Assembly (NCBI GenBank): GCA_964556755.1
Contig: CAZKXI010000006.1
Location: 1-64,000, forward strand
Origin: UBA4085 sp964556755
Lineage (GTDB): Bacteria; Acidobacteriota; Aminicenantia; Aminicenantales; UBA4085
Direction: 5' to 3'
DNA: 64,000 nt
Both the position numbers and the translations under genes were made by a program. Positions 44,511 to 52,875 of the stretch are shown piece by piece (positions within the stretch are counted from its first letter, which is position 1; the number at the start of each line of letters is the position of its first letter). Below the pieces are notes generated by a model, which ran no database searches, was not told the origin of the DNA, and saw only the letters and a program-made list of their open reading frames with translations.

Positions 44511-45329
44511 TCAGCGCGGGGCCTTGCGATAGGCTTCCATCGCTTTCCGGAGGGCCTCCAGGATGGCGCTCTCGGCCTGGGGCTGCTCGACCCGGCCCAG
44601 CTCCTCCCCTCCCTCGTTCAGAAAGAGGATCGTGGGGAAGAGGGGGACTTTATGGGCCGCGGCGGCTTTCGCGTCGTCGACCAGGACGGTCAGCAGCTGG
44701 CTCTGGAAGATTTCCCCGCGCAGCTCCAGGCCGTACATCTGGCAGATCCGTTCGGCGTTGAGCTCGTGTGGCGCCGCGATCCGCCCGAGAAGGGAAAGCC
44801 GGCTGCGGATGAAGAGGACAAGCAGAGGGCGCTTGGCTTCCTTGGCCTCGGCCAGCGCCTCCTCGAGAGACAGCGACTCCCAGGGATAATCGGGCCGGTC
44901 GATGCCGATGCCCCGAGTCTGCTGGGGGCGCTCGGCATCGATGCCCCTGGTCGCGGAGATGCCCTGGACCGACGGATATTGGGCGGCTTCGACGCTCAGG
45001 GCCGAGGTCGCGGCCACGGCCACGGCGGCCGCGGATCCCTGGAGAAAGTCCCGCCTGGGGATGCCGGACGGGCCGGCCAGGCCCTCGATCATGGCCCGGA
45101 TCTGAGTCGCGGGAACGGCGGCCAGGATCGCCGACTCGGACTCGGACAGCTCGAGCCCGATCTCCCGGGCGGTCCGGACGGAATCGCCGACGACCGCCTC
45201 GGCGATTCGGGCGTCCCGAGCCGCCGCCAAGATAAGCCGCTGGATTCCCGTGGGCAGGCCCTGGATCGTCCGGTTCCCCGGATCGGGTCGCCCGCCGACG
45301 ATGGTCTTCATGGATGATGAATCGCCCAT
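44511..45329 (-). CDS. Leader-like / internal Tat / thioredoxin-fold protein, possible radical SAM substrate
   Basis: Protein of 272 residues with an unusual plan. Residues 25-82 are helical (GIQRLILAAARDARIAEAV, EIGLELSESESAILAAV) and resemble NHLP/Franean1-type RiPP leader regions. At 92-97 a twin-arginine motif, RRDFLQ, precedes a hydrophobic stretch ending VEAA, but far from the N-terminus. Next is a motif repeat TRGIDAERP / TRGIGIDRP (about 126-146), then a thioredoxin-like domain (LVLFIRSRLSLLG, KVPLFPTILFLNEGG) with no CxxC. The tandem motif and the adjacent radical SAM gene make modification of this region plausible. No family name is certain. Confidence 0.65.
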   Translation of the reverse strand: MGDSSSMKTIVGGRPDPGNRTIQGLPTGIQRLILAAARDARIAEAVVGDSVRTAREIGLELSESESAILAAVPATQIRAMIEGLAGPSGIPRRDFLQGSAAAVAVAATSALSVEAAQYPSVQGISATRGIDAERPQQTRGIGIDRPDYPWESLSLEEALAEAKEAKRPLLVLFIRSRLSLLGRIAAPHELNAERICQMYGLELRGEIFQSQLLTVLVDDAKAAAAHKVPLFPTILFLNEGGEELGRVEQPQAESAILEALRKAMEAYRKAPR

Positions 45330-45541
45330 GGCCTTCCCTCCCTCCCGTCCGGCCGCCGAGGACTCTCGGCCTTCACGCGCTCAGTATACCGCCGCCGCGA
45401 AAAATGCGCCAGAGCCCCGCCGCCCGCTCGCTCCCGCAGAGGCCCTAGCCGGCCCCGTCGGTCGGGCTCTTCGCAAAAATGATCTTGACTTGCTTTTTCC
45501 GAATCAGTTGACCTATGATAGCCGGCAAATAGGAGGCGAGT
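45330..45541. other. Intergenic region before the lipoprotein
   Basis: Contains TTGACT (45485-45490) and TATGAT (45514-45519). The spacing of 23 bases is too long for a standard promoter, so the -35 is uncertain. A good ribosome site, AGGAGG, precedes the lipoprotein start. Nothing else is recognised. Confidence 0.4.
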
Positions 45542-45934
45542 ATGAAACGCTTTGCTTTTCTTTCCCTCGTTTGTCTTCTTCTCCTCGTCAGCGGCTGCAA
45601 GCAGTCCACGACCTCGGACGACTACGACATGACCGGCGCCTGGAGCGGGACTATCCGCATCGCGTCGCTGGGCATCTCCTCGGTCATCAACTTCGCCCTG
45701 ACCCAGAGCGGCGGGACCGTCACCGGGACCTACACCACCGACCGGGGCCGGACGGGGACGTTCAGCGGGACGCTGTCCGGAGACAAGCTGACCGGCACCA
45801 TGACCTTCACCGACGCCTGCGCCGGGACCGGCTCGATCGACGGCACCATGAAGAACGCCAACTCCATGGACGGCGCCGGATCGATCACGGACTGCAACGG
45901 GACGAACTCCCACACCATCGCCATCACGAGATAA
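45542..45934 (+). CDS. Lipoprotein with beta-rich domain
   Basis: Protein of 130 residues with a lipobox LVSGCK after a hydrophobic signal, so lipid-anchored at Cys19. The mature part alternates short strands with the pattern G-T-[VL]-[ST]-G-T (TVTGTYTTDRGRTGTFSGTL, then TGTMTFTDACAGTGSIDGTM), a small beta-barrel like those in other uncharacterised secreted proteins. Two cysteines in the last 40 residues could form a disulfide. Function unknown. Confidence 0.8.
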   Translation: MKRFAFLSLVCLLLLVSGCKQSTTSDDYDMTGAWSGTIRIASLGISSVINFALTQSGGTVTGTYTTDRGRTGTFSGTLSGDKLTGTMTFTDACAGTGSIDGTMKNANSMDGAGSITDCNGTNSHTIAITR

Positions 45935-45969
45935 GCCGCCGTCCGGATTGGTCGCGGGGAGGCGTGGGA

Positions 45970-46030
45970 CGGCTCTCGCCTCCTGTCGTCCCTCTCTCCC
46001 CGCCACCTCTTTCTCTCCCTCTTCCTCCCC
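45970..46030. other. Pyrimidine-rich strand downstream of tRNA-Ala
   Basis: The plus strand is almost all C and T over about 60 bases (from the lipoprotein side to TTTCCGGCC), so the minus strand is purine-rich. It lies past the 3' end of the tRNA gene and could affect its transcript end. I see no hairpin followed by a T-run. Confidence 0.4.
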
Positions 46031-46133
46031 TTTCCGGCCGGCGCCGCGGCGCGGGTGCGCGCGGATGGAGCCGTTGAGGGGAGAGATCGGAAGAGAGGGG
46101 AAGCGGGGGACGCGAACGTCAAAGCTTTGGGGA

Positions 46134-46209
<76 letters not shown>

Positions 46210-46387
46210 ACCGGGGAAAAGCCCGGGTATATTAACCGAACCGCCGGCAGCCGTCAAGGCTTTCCGCCGGAATCCCCCCGTATTTCCCCTGGAATCCGCC
46301 CTCCCCATAATGGGTGGACCGGCGTCCCGGAGGTCTTCCGGGCGCGCCGGAACGGGGATCCGGCTTCGCCGGGGCCAAATTTTCCGC

Positions 46388-46393
46388 TATAAT
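46388..46393 (+). promoter_or_regulatory. -10 box of the lyxose isomerase operon
   Basis: TATAAT at 46388-46393, with only a weak TTCGCC 17 bases upstream (46365-46370). The start codon is at 46410, with GGAGGG between. Confidence 0.45.
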
Positions 46394-46409
46394 CGCGCCG
46401 GAGGGCGGC

Positions 46410-46967
46410 ATGAGGAAAGAGGATGCCGATGAGGCCCGGGCCCGGGCGGCCGGGATGCTGGAGGAGGCCGGAATCGCTCTGTCCGCGGCGGAGCGCAAGG
46501 CCATGGAAGTGGCCGATTTCGGGCTCGGCGACCTGGAGCGCTATGGTCTGCAGATCGTCGTCTACGAGAACAACGACCGCTATTGCGCCAAGGAGCTCGT
46601 CCTCTTCCCCCGCCAAACCTGCCCCGAGCACCGCCACCCGCGCTACGCCTGCCCCGGCGCCCCGGCGCCCCGGCCGGGCAAGCAGGAGACCTTCCGCTGT
46701 CGCTGGGGCCGCGTCTTCCTCTATGTCGAGGGCCCGCCGACGCCCGGCTTGAGGGCCGTCATCCCCCCCGGCGACGAGGCCTGCTTCAACGTCCGGCACG
46801 AGATCGTCCTGGAGCCCGGGGACCAATACACCCTGGCGCCCGAAACCCGCCATTGGTTCCAGGCCGGCGACGAGGGGGCCATCGTCAGCGAGTTCTCCTC
46901 GACCAACACGGACGAGCACGACGTCTTCACCGATCCCCGCATCCGGCGCGCCCCCGTCTACGAATGA
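46410..46967 (+). CDS. D-lyxose isomerase-like cupin sugar isomerase
   Basis: Protein of 185 residues with the D-lyxose ketol-isomerase cupin layout: KELVLFPRQTCPEHRHPR holds the metal-binding Glu and His residues, then QETFRCRWGRVFLYVEG, and PGDQYTLAPETRHWFQAGDEG and FSSTNTDEHDVFTDPRI give the later ligands. Members interconvert lyxose and xylulose, or mannose and fructose. The stop overlaps the first UROD-like gene in ATGA. The N-terminal 45 residues are an extra helical segment. Confidence 0.85.
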   Translation: MRKEDADEARARAAGMLEEAGIALSAAERKAMEVADFGLGDLERYGLQIVVYENNDRYCAKELVLFPRQTCPEHRHPRYACPGAPAPRPGKQETFRCRWGRVFLYVEGPPTPGLRAVIPPGDEACFNVRHEIVLEPGDQYTLAPETRHWFQAGDEGAIVSEFSSTNTDEHDVFTDPRIRRAPVYE

Positions 46968-48121
46968 GCGCTCCGGTCATCGAGATCGGCGTCCCTTTCG
47001 AGGAGATCGAAGCCCGGCGCATCCGCGTCGAGAAAGCCAAGCGGTTCGAACGGCCCGACCGGGTGCCCGTGCTGCCGGCCATCGCCCACCGCTTTCTCAT
47101 CCCCAAGGTCGGCGCCCGCTTCCGGGACTATTACGCCGATCCCGAGACCATGCTGCGGACGCAGATCCTGGCCCAGAAGTGGCTGCTGGAGAACGTCCGG
47201 ACCGACGCCCACGCCATCACCGGGCCTTGGGTGGGGGCCTGGACGGACTTCCAGAACGCCTTTGAGGCGGGGAGCCTGGGCGTGCCGATCGTCTTCCCCA
47301 ACGACGACATCCCCTGGGTCGGCCCGGGCTGGGTCAAGGATGAGGCCGATCTGCGCCGGCTGGAGGCCGTGGACTACGTCCGGGGCGGGCTCAACGGACG
47401 CCAATTCGAGTACCGGCGGGCCATGATGGCCGTGGCCGAGAGATACCCCGTGAGATTCCAGGGCGGGCCCGTGATCTACCCGGGCCAGGCCCCTCACCTG
47501 ACCCGGACCTCGGACGGGCCGTTCGGGGTGGCCGGCGACTTGATGGGCGCCACCGAGCTCTTCCTGGCCTGCGCCGAGAGGCCGGATTTCGTCCGCGAGC
47601 TTCTGCGGATCGTCACGGAGAAGATGATCGGCTACCTGGACGCCTGCTGGGACGAGGAAGGCCGGACGGGGCGCCGCGACTTGGCCTGGAGCGACGACCT
47701 GGCGGTGTCGCTGTCGCGGCCCATGTTCGAGGATCTCGTCCTGCCGTTCAATCGGAGGCTACGGGACCATTTCGACGGCTGGGCCGCGCTGCACATGTGC
47801 GGCCGATCGGACCACCTGCTGGAAGTCTTCCGCGACGGCCTGCGGATCGACGAGCTGCAGGGCTTCGGCTGGCAGGTCGACCTGGACCGGATCGCCGAGG
47901 TCCTGGGCGGACGGGTCGTGCTGCTGGGCAACGTCGATCCGATGCTCATCCGCCGCGGGACGCCGGAGGACGTGCGCCGGGCGACCCGGCGGGTCATCGA
48001 GAAGCTGGCGCCGGCCGGCGGATTCATCGTCCAGGACGGCAACAACATTCCGCCGGACGCGCCGATTCGGAACATCAACGCTATGATGGAAGCGGCCGAA
48101 GCCTGGGGCCGGTATGAGTAG
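46964..48121 (+). CDS. Uroporphyrinogen decarboxylase-family protein (paralogue 1)
   Basis: UROD-fold protein of 385 residues. The central zinc-like motif HMCGRSDHLLEVF sits on a barrel strand, as in the MtaA/CmuA corrinoid methyltransferase side of the family. The arginine-rich N-terminus of true haem-pathway UROD is absent. Other landmarks are DGPFGVAGDLMGATELF and GFIVQDGNNIPPDAPIRNIN. It is coupled to the isomerase upstream and overlaps the next paralogue by eight bases. Role unknown; possibly a methyl- or sugar-linked lyase or transferase. Confidence 0.85.
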   Translation: MSAPVIEIGVPFEEIEARRIRVEKAKRFERPDRVPVLPAIAHRFLIPKVGARFRDYYADPETMLRTQILAQKWLLENVRTDAHAITGPWVGAWTDFQNAFEAGSLGVPIVFPNDDIPWVGPGWVKDEADLRRLEAVDYVRGGLNGRQFEYRRAMMAVAERYPVRFQGGPVIYPGQAPHLTRTSDGPFGVAGDLMGATELFLACAERPDFVRELLRIVTEKMIGYLDACWDEEGRTGRRDLAWSDDLAVSLSRPMFEDLVLPFNRRLRDHFDGWAALHMCGRSDHLLEVFRDGLRIDELQGFGWQVDLDRIAEVLGGRVVLLGNVDPMLIRRGTPEDVRRATRRVIEKLAPAGGFIVQDGNNIPPDAPIRNINAMMEAAEAWGRYE

Positions 48122-49217
48122 CCGCGAGTTTCTGACCCGGCTGTGGAATCTGGACAACGAGGAGCGGCCGGGCTTCCTCATCGGTTACACCGGCCCGAGG
48201 CTGAGGGGAGGCGAGCCGGTCCGGAGCGCCCTTTTCTCGACCGAGGGGGCGACATCGGTCCGGGACCGCCTACTCGATCCGGAGAAGTTCCTGGCCGCCC
48301 AGCGGGAGGAAATCGCGGGGCAGATGAGATTCAAGGGAGACCTGGTGCCGGCCCTCTGCCCCACGCTCGGCGTCATCGCCATCCCGTCGGCTTTCGGTTG
48401 CGAGGTCGTCTGGTGGGAGAAGGACTTCCCCTCGGTTCGGCCCCTGCCGGGCGATAATCCCGAGCGGGTGCGGGACTTGGCGGCGCCCTCGGTCACGGAC
48501 GGCGTCCTGGGGCGGATCCTGGACTATTCGCGGATGTTCGCGGAGAGAACCGGAGGGCGCGTGCCGGTCCGCCTGGCCGACATCCAGGGCCCCCTCGACA
48601 ATGCCGCTCTCATCATGGGCCACACCCAGCTCTTCGAAGCCATGCTGATCCGGCCGGCGGAGGTCCATCGCCTGCTGGGGCGGGTCACCGACCTGATGAT
48701 CGCCTTCGCCAAGGCCCAGCGGGCCTTGGTCAGGGGCCTGGGCGCGGAGTTCGTGCCCAGCGGCTTCCAGCCCTGGATTCCGGACGGGGAAGGACTTTCC
48801 ATCGCCAACGACGCCGGCGTGATGCTGCCGCCGACCCTGCATGACGAGTTCGCCCTGCCCTACCTCAACCGGCTTTCGGAGGAGTTCGGGGGGCTGTATA
48901 TCCACTCCTGCGGCAACTGGACGCACCTTTTCCCCAGCTTGGAGAAAGTGCGGCGGCTGAGGGGGCTCGAGTTCGGGGCCAGCGAAACGCCGTTCGGGCC
49001 CGTCGCGGAGCGGTTCGGGGGGCGGACCGTTCTGGCCTGCCGGGTCGGCCAGCACAAGGACATCCGCTTTAACGGTATGGCCGACTATGTCGGCCGGATT
49101 CTGGCCGGGCGGAAGACCAACCGCGGGCTCTTCATCCACGTCGACATCACCAACGGCCTCGTCGGCGACGACTGGCCCGAGACCGACCTCGGTCAGATCT
49201 ACGCCCTCCTCAATTAG
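48114..49217 (+). CDS. Uroporphyrinogen decarboxylase-family protein (paralogue 2)
   Basis: Second UROD-fold protein, 367 residues, clearly divergent from the first. The matching motif is IHSCGNWTHLFPSLEK. Other blocks are LADIQGPLDNAALIMGHTQL, FVPSGFQPWIPDGEGLSIAND and LFIHVDITNGL. The pair plus an isomerase in a tight operon suggests that the two act together on one substrate, perhaps as a heterodimer. The stop codon TAG is part of a dispersed palindrome copy. Confidence 0.83.
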   Translation: MSSREFLTRLWNLDNEERPGFLIGYTGPRLRGGEPVRSALFSTEGATSVRDRLLDPEKFLAAQREEIAGQMRFKGDLVPALCPTLGVIAIPSAFGCEVVWWEKDFPSVRPLPGDNPERVRDLAAPSVTDGVLGRILDYSRMFAERTGGRVPVRLADIQGPLDNAALIMGHTQLFEAMLIRPAEVHRLLGRVTDLMIAFAKAQRALVRGLGAEFVPSGFQPWIPDGEGLSIANDAGVMLPPTLHDEFALPYLNRLSEEFGGLYIHSCGNWTHLFPSLEKVRRLRGLEFGASETPFGPVAERFGGRTVLACRVGQHKDIRFNGMADYVGRILAGRKTNRGLFIHVDITNGLVGDDWPETDLGQIYALLN

Positions 49218-49240
49218 CAGACACATACCGAATTCAATTC
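49218..49240. repeat. Dispersed palindrome, single arm (copy E)
   Basis: CAGACACATACCGAATTCAA with a second short AATTC, directly after the TAG of the UROD-like gene. The partner arm is missing. The preceding AATTAG belongs to the repeat consensus, so the stop codon probably comes from it. Confidence 0.75.
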
Positions 49241-49338
49241 TCAGGCCCGAGCCGAGCGTCGATTCCGCGCCCAGTTGACTTTTCACGAGGGGCCGGAATA
49301 TTCTTGGCCCATACGAGATCGCCGCAAGGAGGAGATCC

Positions 49339-50319
49339 ATGACCCAGCCCATCGGCGCCGCCAGCCTTGCCGCCCGCCTCGTCGGCCGCAACGGGGAATA
49401 CCAGGGCAACGAGTACTACATCAAGGGAGACGACTTCATCATCGGCCGGGCCTTCGAGTGCCACCTGATGCTGAACGACAACATGATCTCCTCCAAGCAC
49501 GCCCGGATCGTGCACGCCAACGACCAGTACGAGCTGCAGGACCTGGGCTCGACCAACGGCACTTTCCTGAACGGCGAGAAGGTCGACAAGAAAGCCCTCC
49601 GGACGGGCGATCTGGTCATGCTGGGCGGGCTCGAGTTCGAGTTCGTCCGCCCCGTCGACGTCAGCCGGACCATGGTCGCCACCCCCGAGGCGATGGCCGA
49701 GCTGGCCAGGGCCAAGGCGGCCGCCAGTCCCGCCGCGGCTCCTGTCCATGCGACATCCCACCCCGCCGCCGCCGCCGAAGTCGTCAAGATCCCCAAGGCC
49801 GGCGGCAGCCTGATCGGGGGACTGATCCCCGGCCTGCTGATGGGCCTGCTCATCTCCTACGTGATCCCCATGCTGGCCGCGGCTTTTCAGATGAACAAGG
49901 CCGGAAGCTTGACCGGCTCCGATCTGCTGAACACTCTTCGCAGCTGGGCGGTCGGCTTCCCCGGAATGTACACCCACGAGGGCTGGAAGCTTTTCGGAAT
50001 CAAGACGGTGCCGGGCATCCTCGTCCTCGTCGGCCTGGCCCTGGGGCCCATCATCGGCGGCTTTTTGGTCCGGCGCCTCAGCCGACGCGGGGCCTTCGGG
50101 TCGGCTCTGGCTTTCAGCTTCGGCTACCTGGTTCTCGGCTTCCTCATTCAGGCCGGCGTGCTCAAGTTCGCCATGGCCGGGATCTCGTCCTATTACCCCG
50201 GGATCGCCGCCTCGCTGGGCGGCTGGGGCAACATGGGCGTCGTGCTGGCTTACTTCTTCGGCGTCGCCTTCATCCTCAGCTTCATGGGAGCCCTTCTCGG
50301 AGGCGGCCGCAAGAATTAG
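49339..50319 (+). CDS. FHA-domain membrane protein
   Basis: Protein of 326 residues. The N-terminal FHA domain (about 15-105) has FIIGRAFECHLMLNDNMISS, KHARI and LQDLGSTNGTFLNG, the phosphothreonine-binding core. An alanine-rich linker is followed by four or five membrane helices (GLIPGLLMGLLISYVIPMLA, GILVLVGLALGPIIGGFLV, others). The start has AGGAG upstream. It may recruit a phosphorylated partner to the membrane. No Ser/Thr kinase is encoded in the window. Confidence 0.88.
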   Translation: MTQPIGAASLAARLVGRNGEYQGNEYYIKGDDFIIGRAFECHLMLNDNMISSKHARIVHANDQYELQDLGSTNGTFLNGEKVDKKALRTGDLVMLGGLEFEFVRPVDVSRTMVATPEAMAELARAKAAASPAAAPVHATSHPAAAAEVVKIPKAGGSLIGGLIPGLLMGLLISYVIPMLAAAFQMNKAGSLTGSDLLNTLRSWAVGFPGMYTHEGWKLFGIKTVPGILVLVGLALGPIIGGFLVRRLSRRGAFGSALAFSFGYLVLGFLIQAGVLKFAMAGISSYYPGIAASLGGWGNMGVVLAYFFGVAFILSFMGALLGGGRKN

Positions 50320-50340
50320 CGGACACATACCGAATTCGGC
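50314..50340. repeat. Dispersed palindrome, partial copy F
   Basis: AATTAGCGGACACATACCGA followed by ATTCGG overlaps the stop codon of the FHA gene (TAG at 50317-50319). Only the inner CCGAATTCGG is self-complementary; the outer arm is lost. Confidence 0.75.
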
Positions 50341-50512
50341 GGCCCACCGCCTTTCTGTACGCGCGGGATTGAGTTATCGGAAGTAAGGGCGAGAGAGCCG
50401 CGTGCCTCCGGCGGGTCTCATCGGGTGATGGGGGGCGTTGTCGAGATATGTTCGCCTTTTAGATGAATCAACGGCGCGATTGTCCCCAATTGAGTATGAG
50501 TCTGCCAATTCG

Positions 50513-52849
50513 ATGAGACAGGACGGGATGCCGGCGGGGTATGACTGGGCGACGAGGGTCGCCGGATGGAGGGTGGACGACGGCGCTCTGCGTCTGGACC
50601 TCGATACCGCCTGGGGACGGACGGCCCGGCTGGTCTTCGAGCTTCTTGCCCCCGACGTCCTCCGCTGGACCTTCACGCCCAAGGGCGAAGCCGCGCCTCG
50701 CCCCACGGAGTCCCTCCTGCCGAGGGACGCGTCCCGCCTCCGCCCCCCGCGTTGGCAGATCCGCCCCGACGCGCAAGGGCTCTCGGTCGTCGGGGCCCGC
50801 CTCTCCCCCCGCATCGACTTCTCTCCCTTCGCCATGCGCCTCGTCGATCCCCGTGGACGCCCCCTGCTGGCGGAGAACCCGCGCGACGTCGACGGGCTGG
50901 GCCGGCCTTTCGTCCCCCCGCTCGGATTCGTCCGTTCCGGCCGGGCGGTCTCCCGCGTCGTCCAGTCCTTCCACCTCGCCCCCCAGGAGCGCCTCTACGG
51001 CTTAGGCGAAAAGTTCACCCGCCTCGACAAGACCGGAGGCCGCTTCACCACTTGGACAAGGGACGCTTTGGGCTCGACCAGCGAGCGCTCGCATAAGGAC
51101 ATCCCGTTTCTCTGGAGCACGTCCGGATGGGGCCTCCTCGTCGACGGCGGGGCGCGCCTCTCCTGGGACCTCGGCGCCCGGAGCACCCAGTCCTTCACTC
51201 TGTCGATCGACCACGGCGCCCTGGACGCCTACGCCATCCTCGGCCCCGAACCGGACAAGATCCTGCAGCGGTATGCCGATCTCACCGGCCATGCCCCCGT
51301 GCCGCCGCCCTGGAGCCTCGGGCTGTGGGTCTCCTCGGGAGGCACCTATCGGACCCAAGCCGAGATCATCAAGCTCATCGACGGCCTCGCCGCCCACGCC
51401 ATCCCGGCCGGCGTCGTCCACGTCGATCCGTGGTGGATGCGCTGGCGGCGCTACTGCGACTTCCGCTGGGATAGGGAGGCCTTTCCCGATCCCGACGGCA
51501 TGATCCGCCGGCTGCATGACCTGGGCCTGAGGCTGTGCCTCTGGGAGCACCCCTACATCTCGGTCGAGAGCGACCTCTTCGAGCTGGGCAAGCGCAAGGG
51601 CTTCTTCCTGCGCCGCCCCGACGGCGGCCCCTACGTCATCGACTATGGATTATCGCTGGCCCCCCGGCCGGACGGCCTGGTCCGGCGGGCCCGCCGCGAC
51701 GATTCCTGGAACGCCCGGGTCGCCATCGTCGACCTGACCCATCCGGACGCCGCGGCCTGGTTCAAGGACCTCCACCGGCCGCTCCTGCGACAGGGCGTGG
51801 ACGTCTTCAAGACCGACTTCGGCGAGGACATCCCGGAGGACGCCGTCTTCCACGACGGCTCGACCGGGGCGACCCGCCACAACCTGTATCCGCTCCTCTA
51901 CAACAGGGCCGTGGCGGAGGTCTCCCGCGAGGAAGGCGGCTCCGGCCTCGTCTGGAGCCGCTCCGGGACGGCCGGGAGCCAACGCTATCCCGTAGCCTGG
52001 TCGGGCGACCCGGCCGCCGATTGGGACAGCCTGGCCGCCACTATCAGGGGCGGACTGAGCGCCGGCCTCTCCGGCATTCCCTTCTGGAGCCACGACATCG
52101 GCGGCTACCGCGGCCGCCCGGCGGCGGACCTCTACGTCCGATGGGCCCAGCTCGGCCTTCTGTCATCGCATAGTCGGATGCACGGCGACGGCCCGCGCGA
52201 GCCTTGGGCTTTCGGACCCGAGGCGCTGGCCATCGTCCGCAAGCTCGTCCGCCTTCGCTATCGCCTCTTTCCCTATCTCTCCAGCCTGACCCGCGAAGCG
52301 GCGGCCACGGGCCTTCCCGTCCTGCGGGCCATGCCCTTGGCTTTCCCCGGCGACCCTTGCGCGGCGGGCTTCGACCTCCAATACATGCTCGGGCCCTGGC
52401 TGCTGGTGGCCCCGGTCGTCGACCCATCGGGCCGAAAAGACGTCTATCTGCCGCGGCCGCAAGAGGCGGGTCGCCGCGGGGAGCGAGCCAGGAGTGCGGG
52501 CCGCGCGCGGCTCTCGGGTGACGGCGAGGCGGCCGGAGCGTGGATCGATTTCTGGACGGGTGGGCGCTTCGAAGCCGGCCGGAGCCTGGCGCTTAAAGTC
52601 CCGCTCTCCCGCATTCCCATCTTCGTCAGGGCGGGAGCGGTTCTGCCGATGATGCCGGACTCCGCCCGTATCCCGGAAGGCCCGATCCGGAAGCTGACGA
52701 TCGGGGTCTATGCCGGCGCCGAGTCTTCGTTCACCCTCTTCGAAGACGAGGGGGAGACCCGCTTCGACCTGCGTCGCCAAGGGCATCGCTTCCGGCTGAC
52801 CTCCGCCGGCTGGCGGCCTGGCCCGGATCTCAGGATTGCCTGGCGCTGA
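50513..52849 (+). CDS. GH31 alpha-glucosidase/alpha-xylosidase family enzyme
   Basis: Enzyme of 778 residues from the chosen start, with no signal peptide, so intracellular. The GH31 nucleophile is the Asp in FKTDFGEDIP (residue 435) and the acid/base is the Asp in WSGDPAADWDSL (499), as in YicI-type xylosidases. Further blocks are LYGLGEKFTRLDK, GGTYRTQAEIIKLIDGL, DPWWMRWRRYCDFRWD and PFWSHDIGGYRGRP. Start choice is weak: ATG 50513 or an in-frame TTG at 50438, neither with a good ribosome site. It likely removes alpha-xylose or alpha-glucose from oligosaccharides. Confidence 0.88.
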   Translation: MRQDGMPAGYDWATRVAGWRVDDGALRLDLDTAWGRTARLVFELLAPDVLRWTFTPKGEAAPRPTESLLPRDASRLRPPRWQIRPDAQGLSVVGARLSPRIDFSPFAMRLVDPRGRPLLAENPRDVDGLGRPFVPPLGFVRSGRAVSRVVQSFHLAPQERLYGLGEKFTRLDKTGGRFTTWTRDALGSTSERSHKDIPFLWSTSGWGLLVDGGARLSWDLGARSTQSFTLSIDHGALDAYAILGPEPDKILQRYADLTGHAPVPPPWSLGLWVSSGGTYRTQAEIIKLIDGLAAHAIPAGVVHVDPWWMRWRRYCDFRWDREAFPDPDGMIRRLHDLGLRLCLWEHPYISVESDLFELGKRKGFFLRRPDGGPYVIDYGLSLAPRPDGLVRRARRDDSWNARVAIVDLTHPDAAAWFKDLHRPLLRQGVDVFKTDFGEDIPEDAVFHDGSTGATRHNLYPLLYNRAVAEVSREEGGSGLVWSRSGTAGSQRYPVAWSGDPAADWDSLAATIRGGLSAGLSGIPFWSHDIGGYRGRPAADLYVRWAQLGLLSSHSRMHGDGPREPWAFGPEALAIVRKLVRLRYRLFPYLSSLTREAAATGLPVLRAMPLAFPGDPCAAGFDLQYMLGPWLLVAPVVDPSGRKDVYLPRPQEAGRRGERARSAGRARLSGDGEAAGAWIDFWTGGRFEAGRSLALKVPLSRIPIFVRAGAVLPMMPDSARIPEGPIRKLTIGVYAGAESSFTLFEDEGETRFDLRRQGHRFRLTSAGWRPGPDLRIAWR

Positions 52850-52875
52850 GGTCCGGCGGCTTGAAAGGAGCGCCC

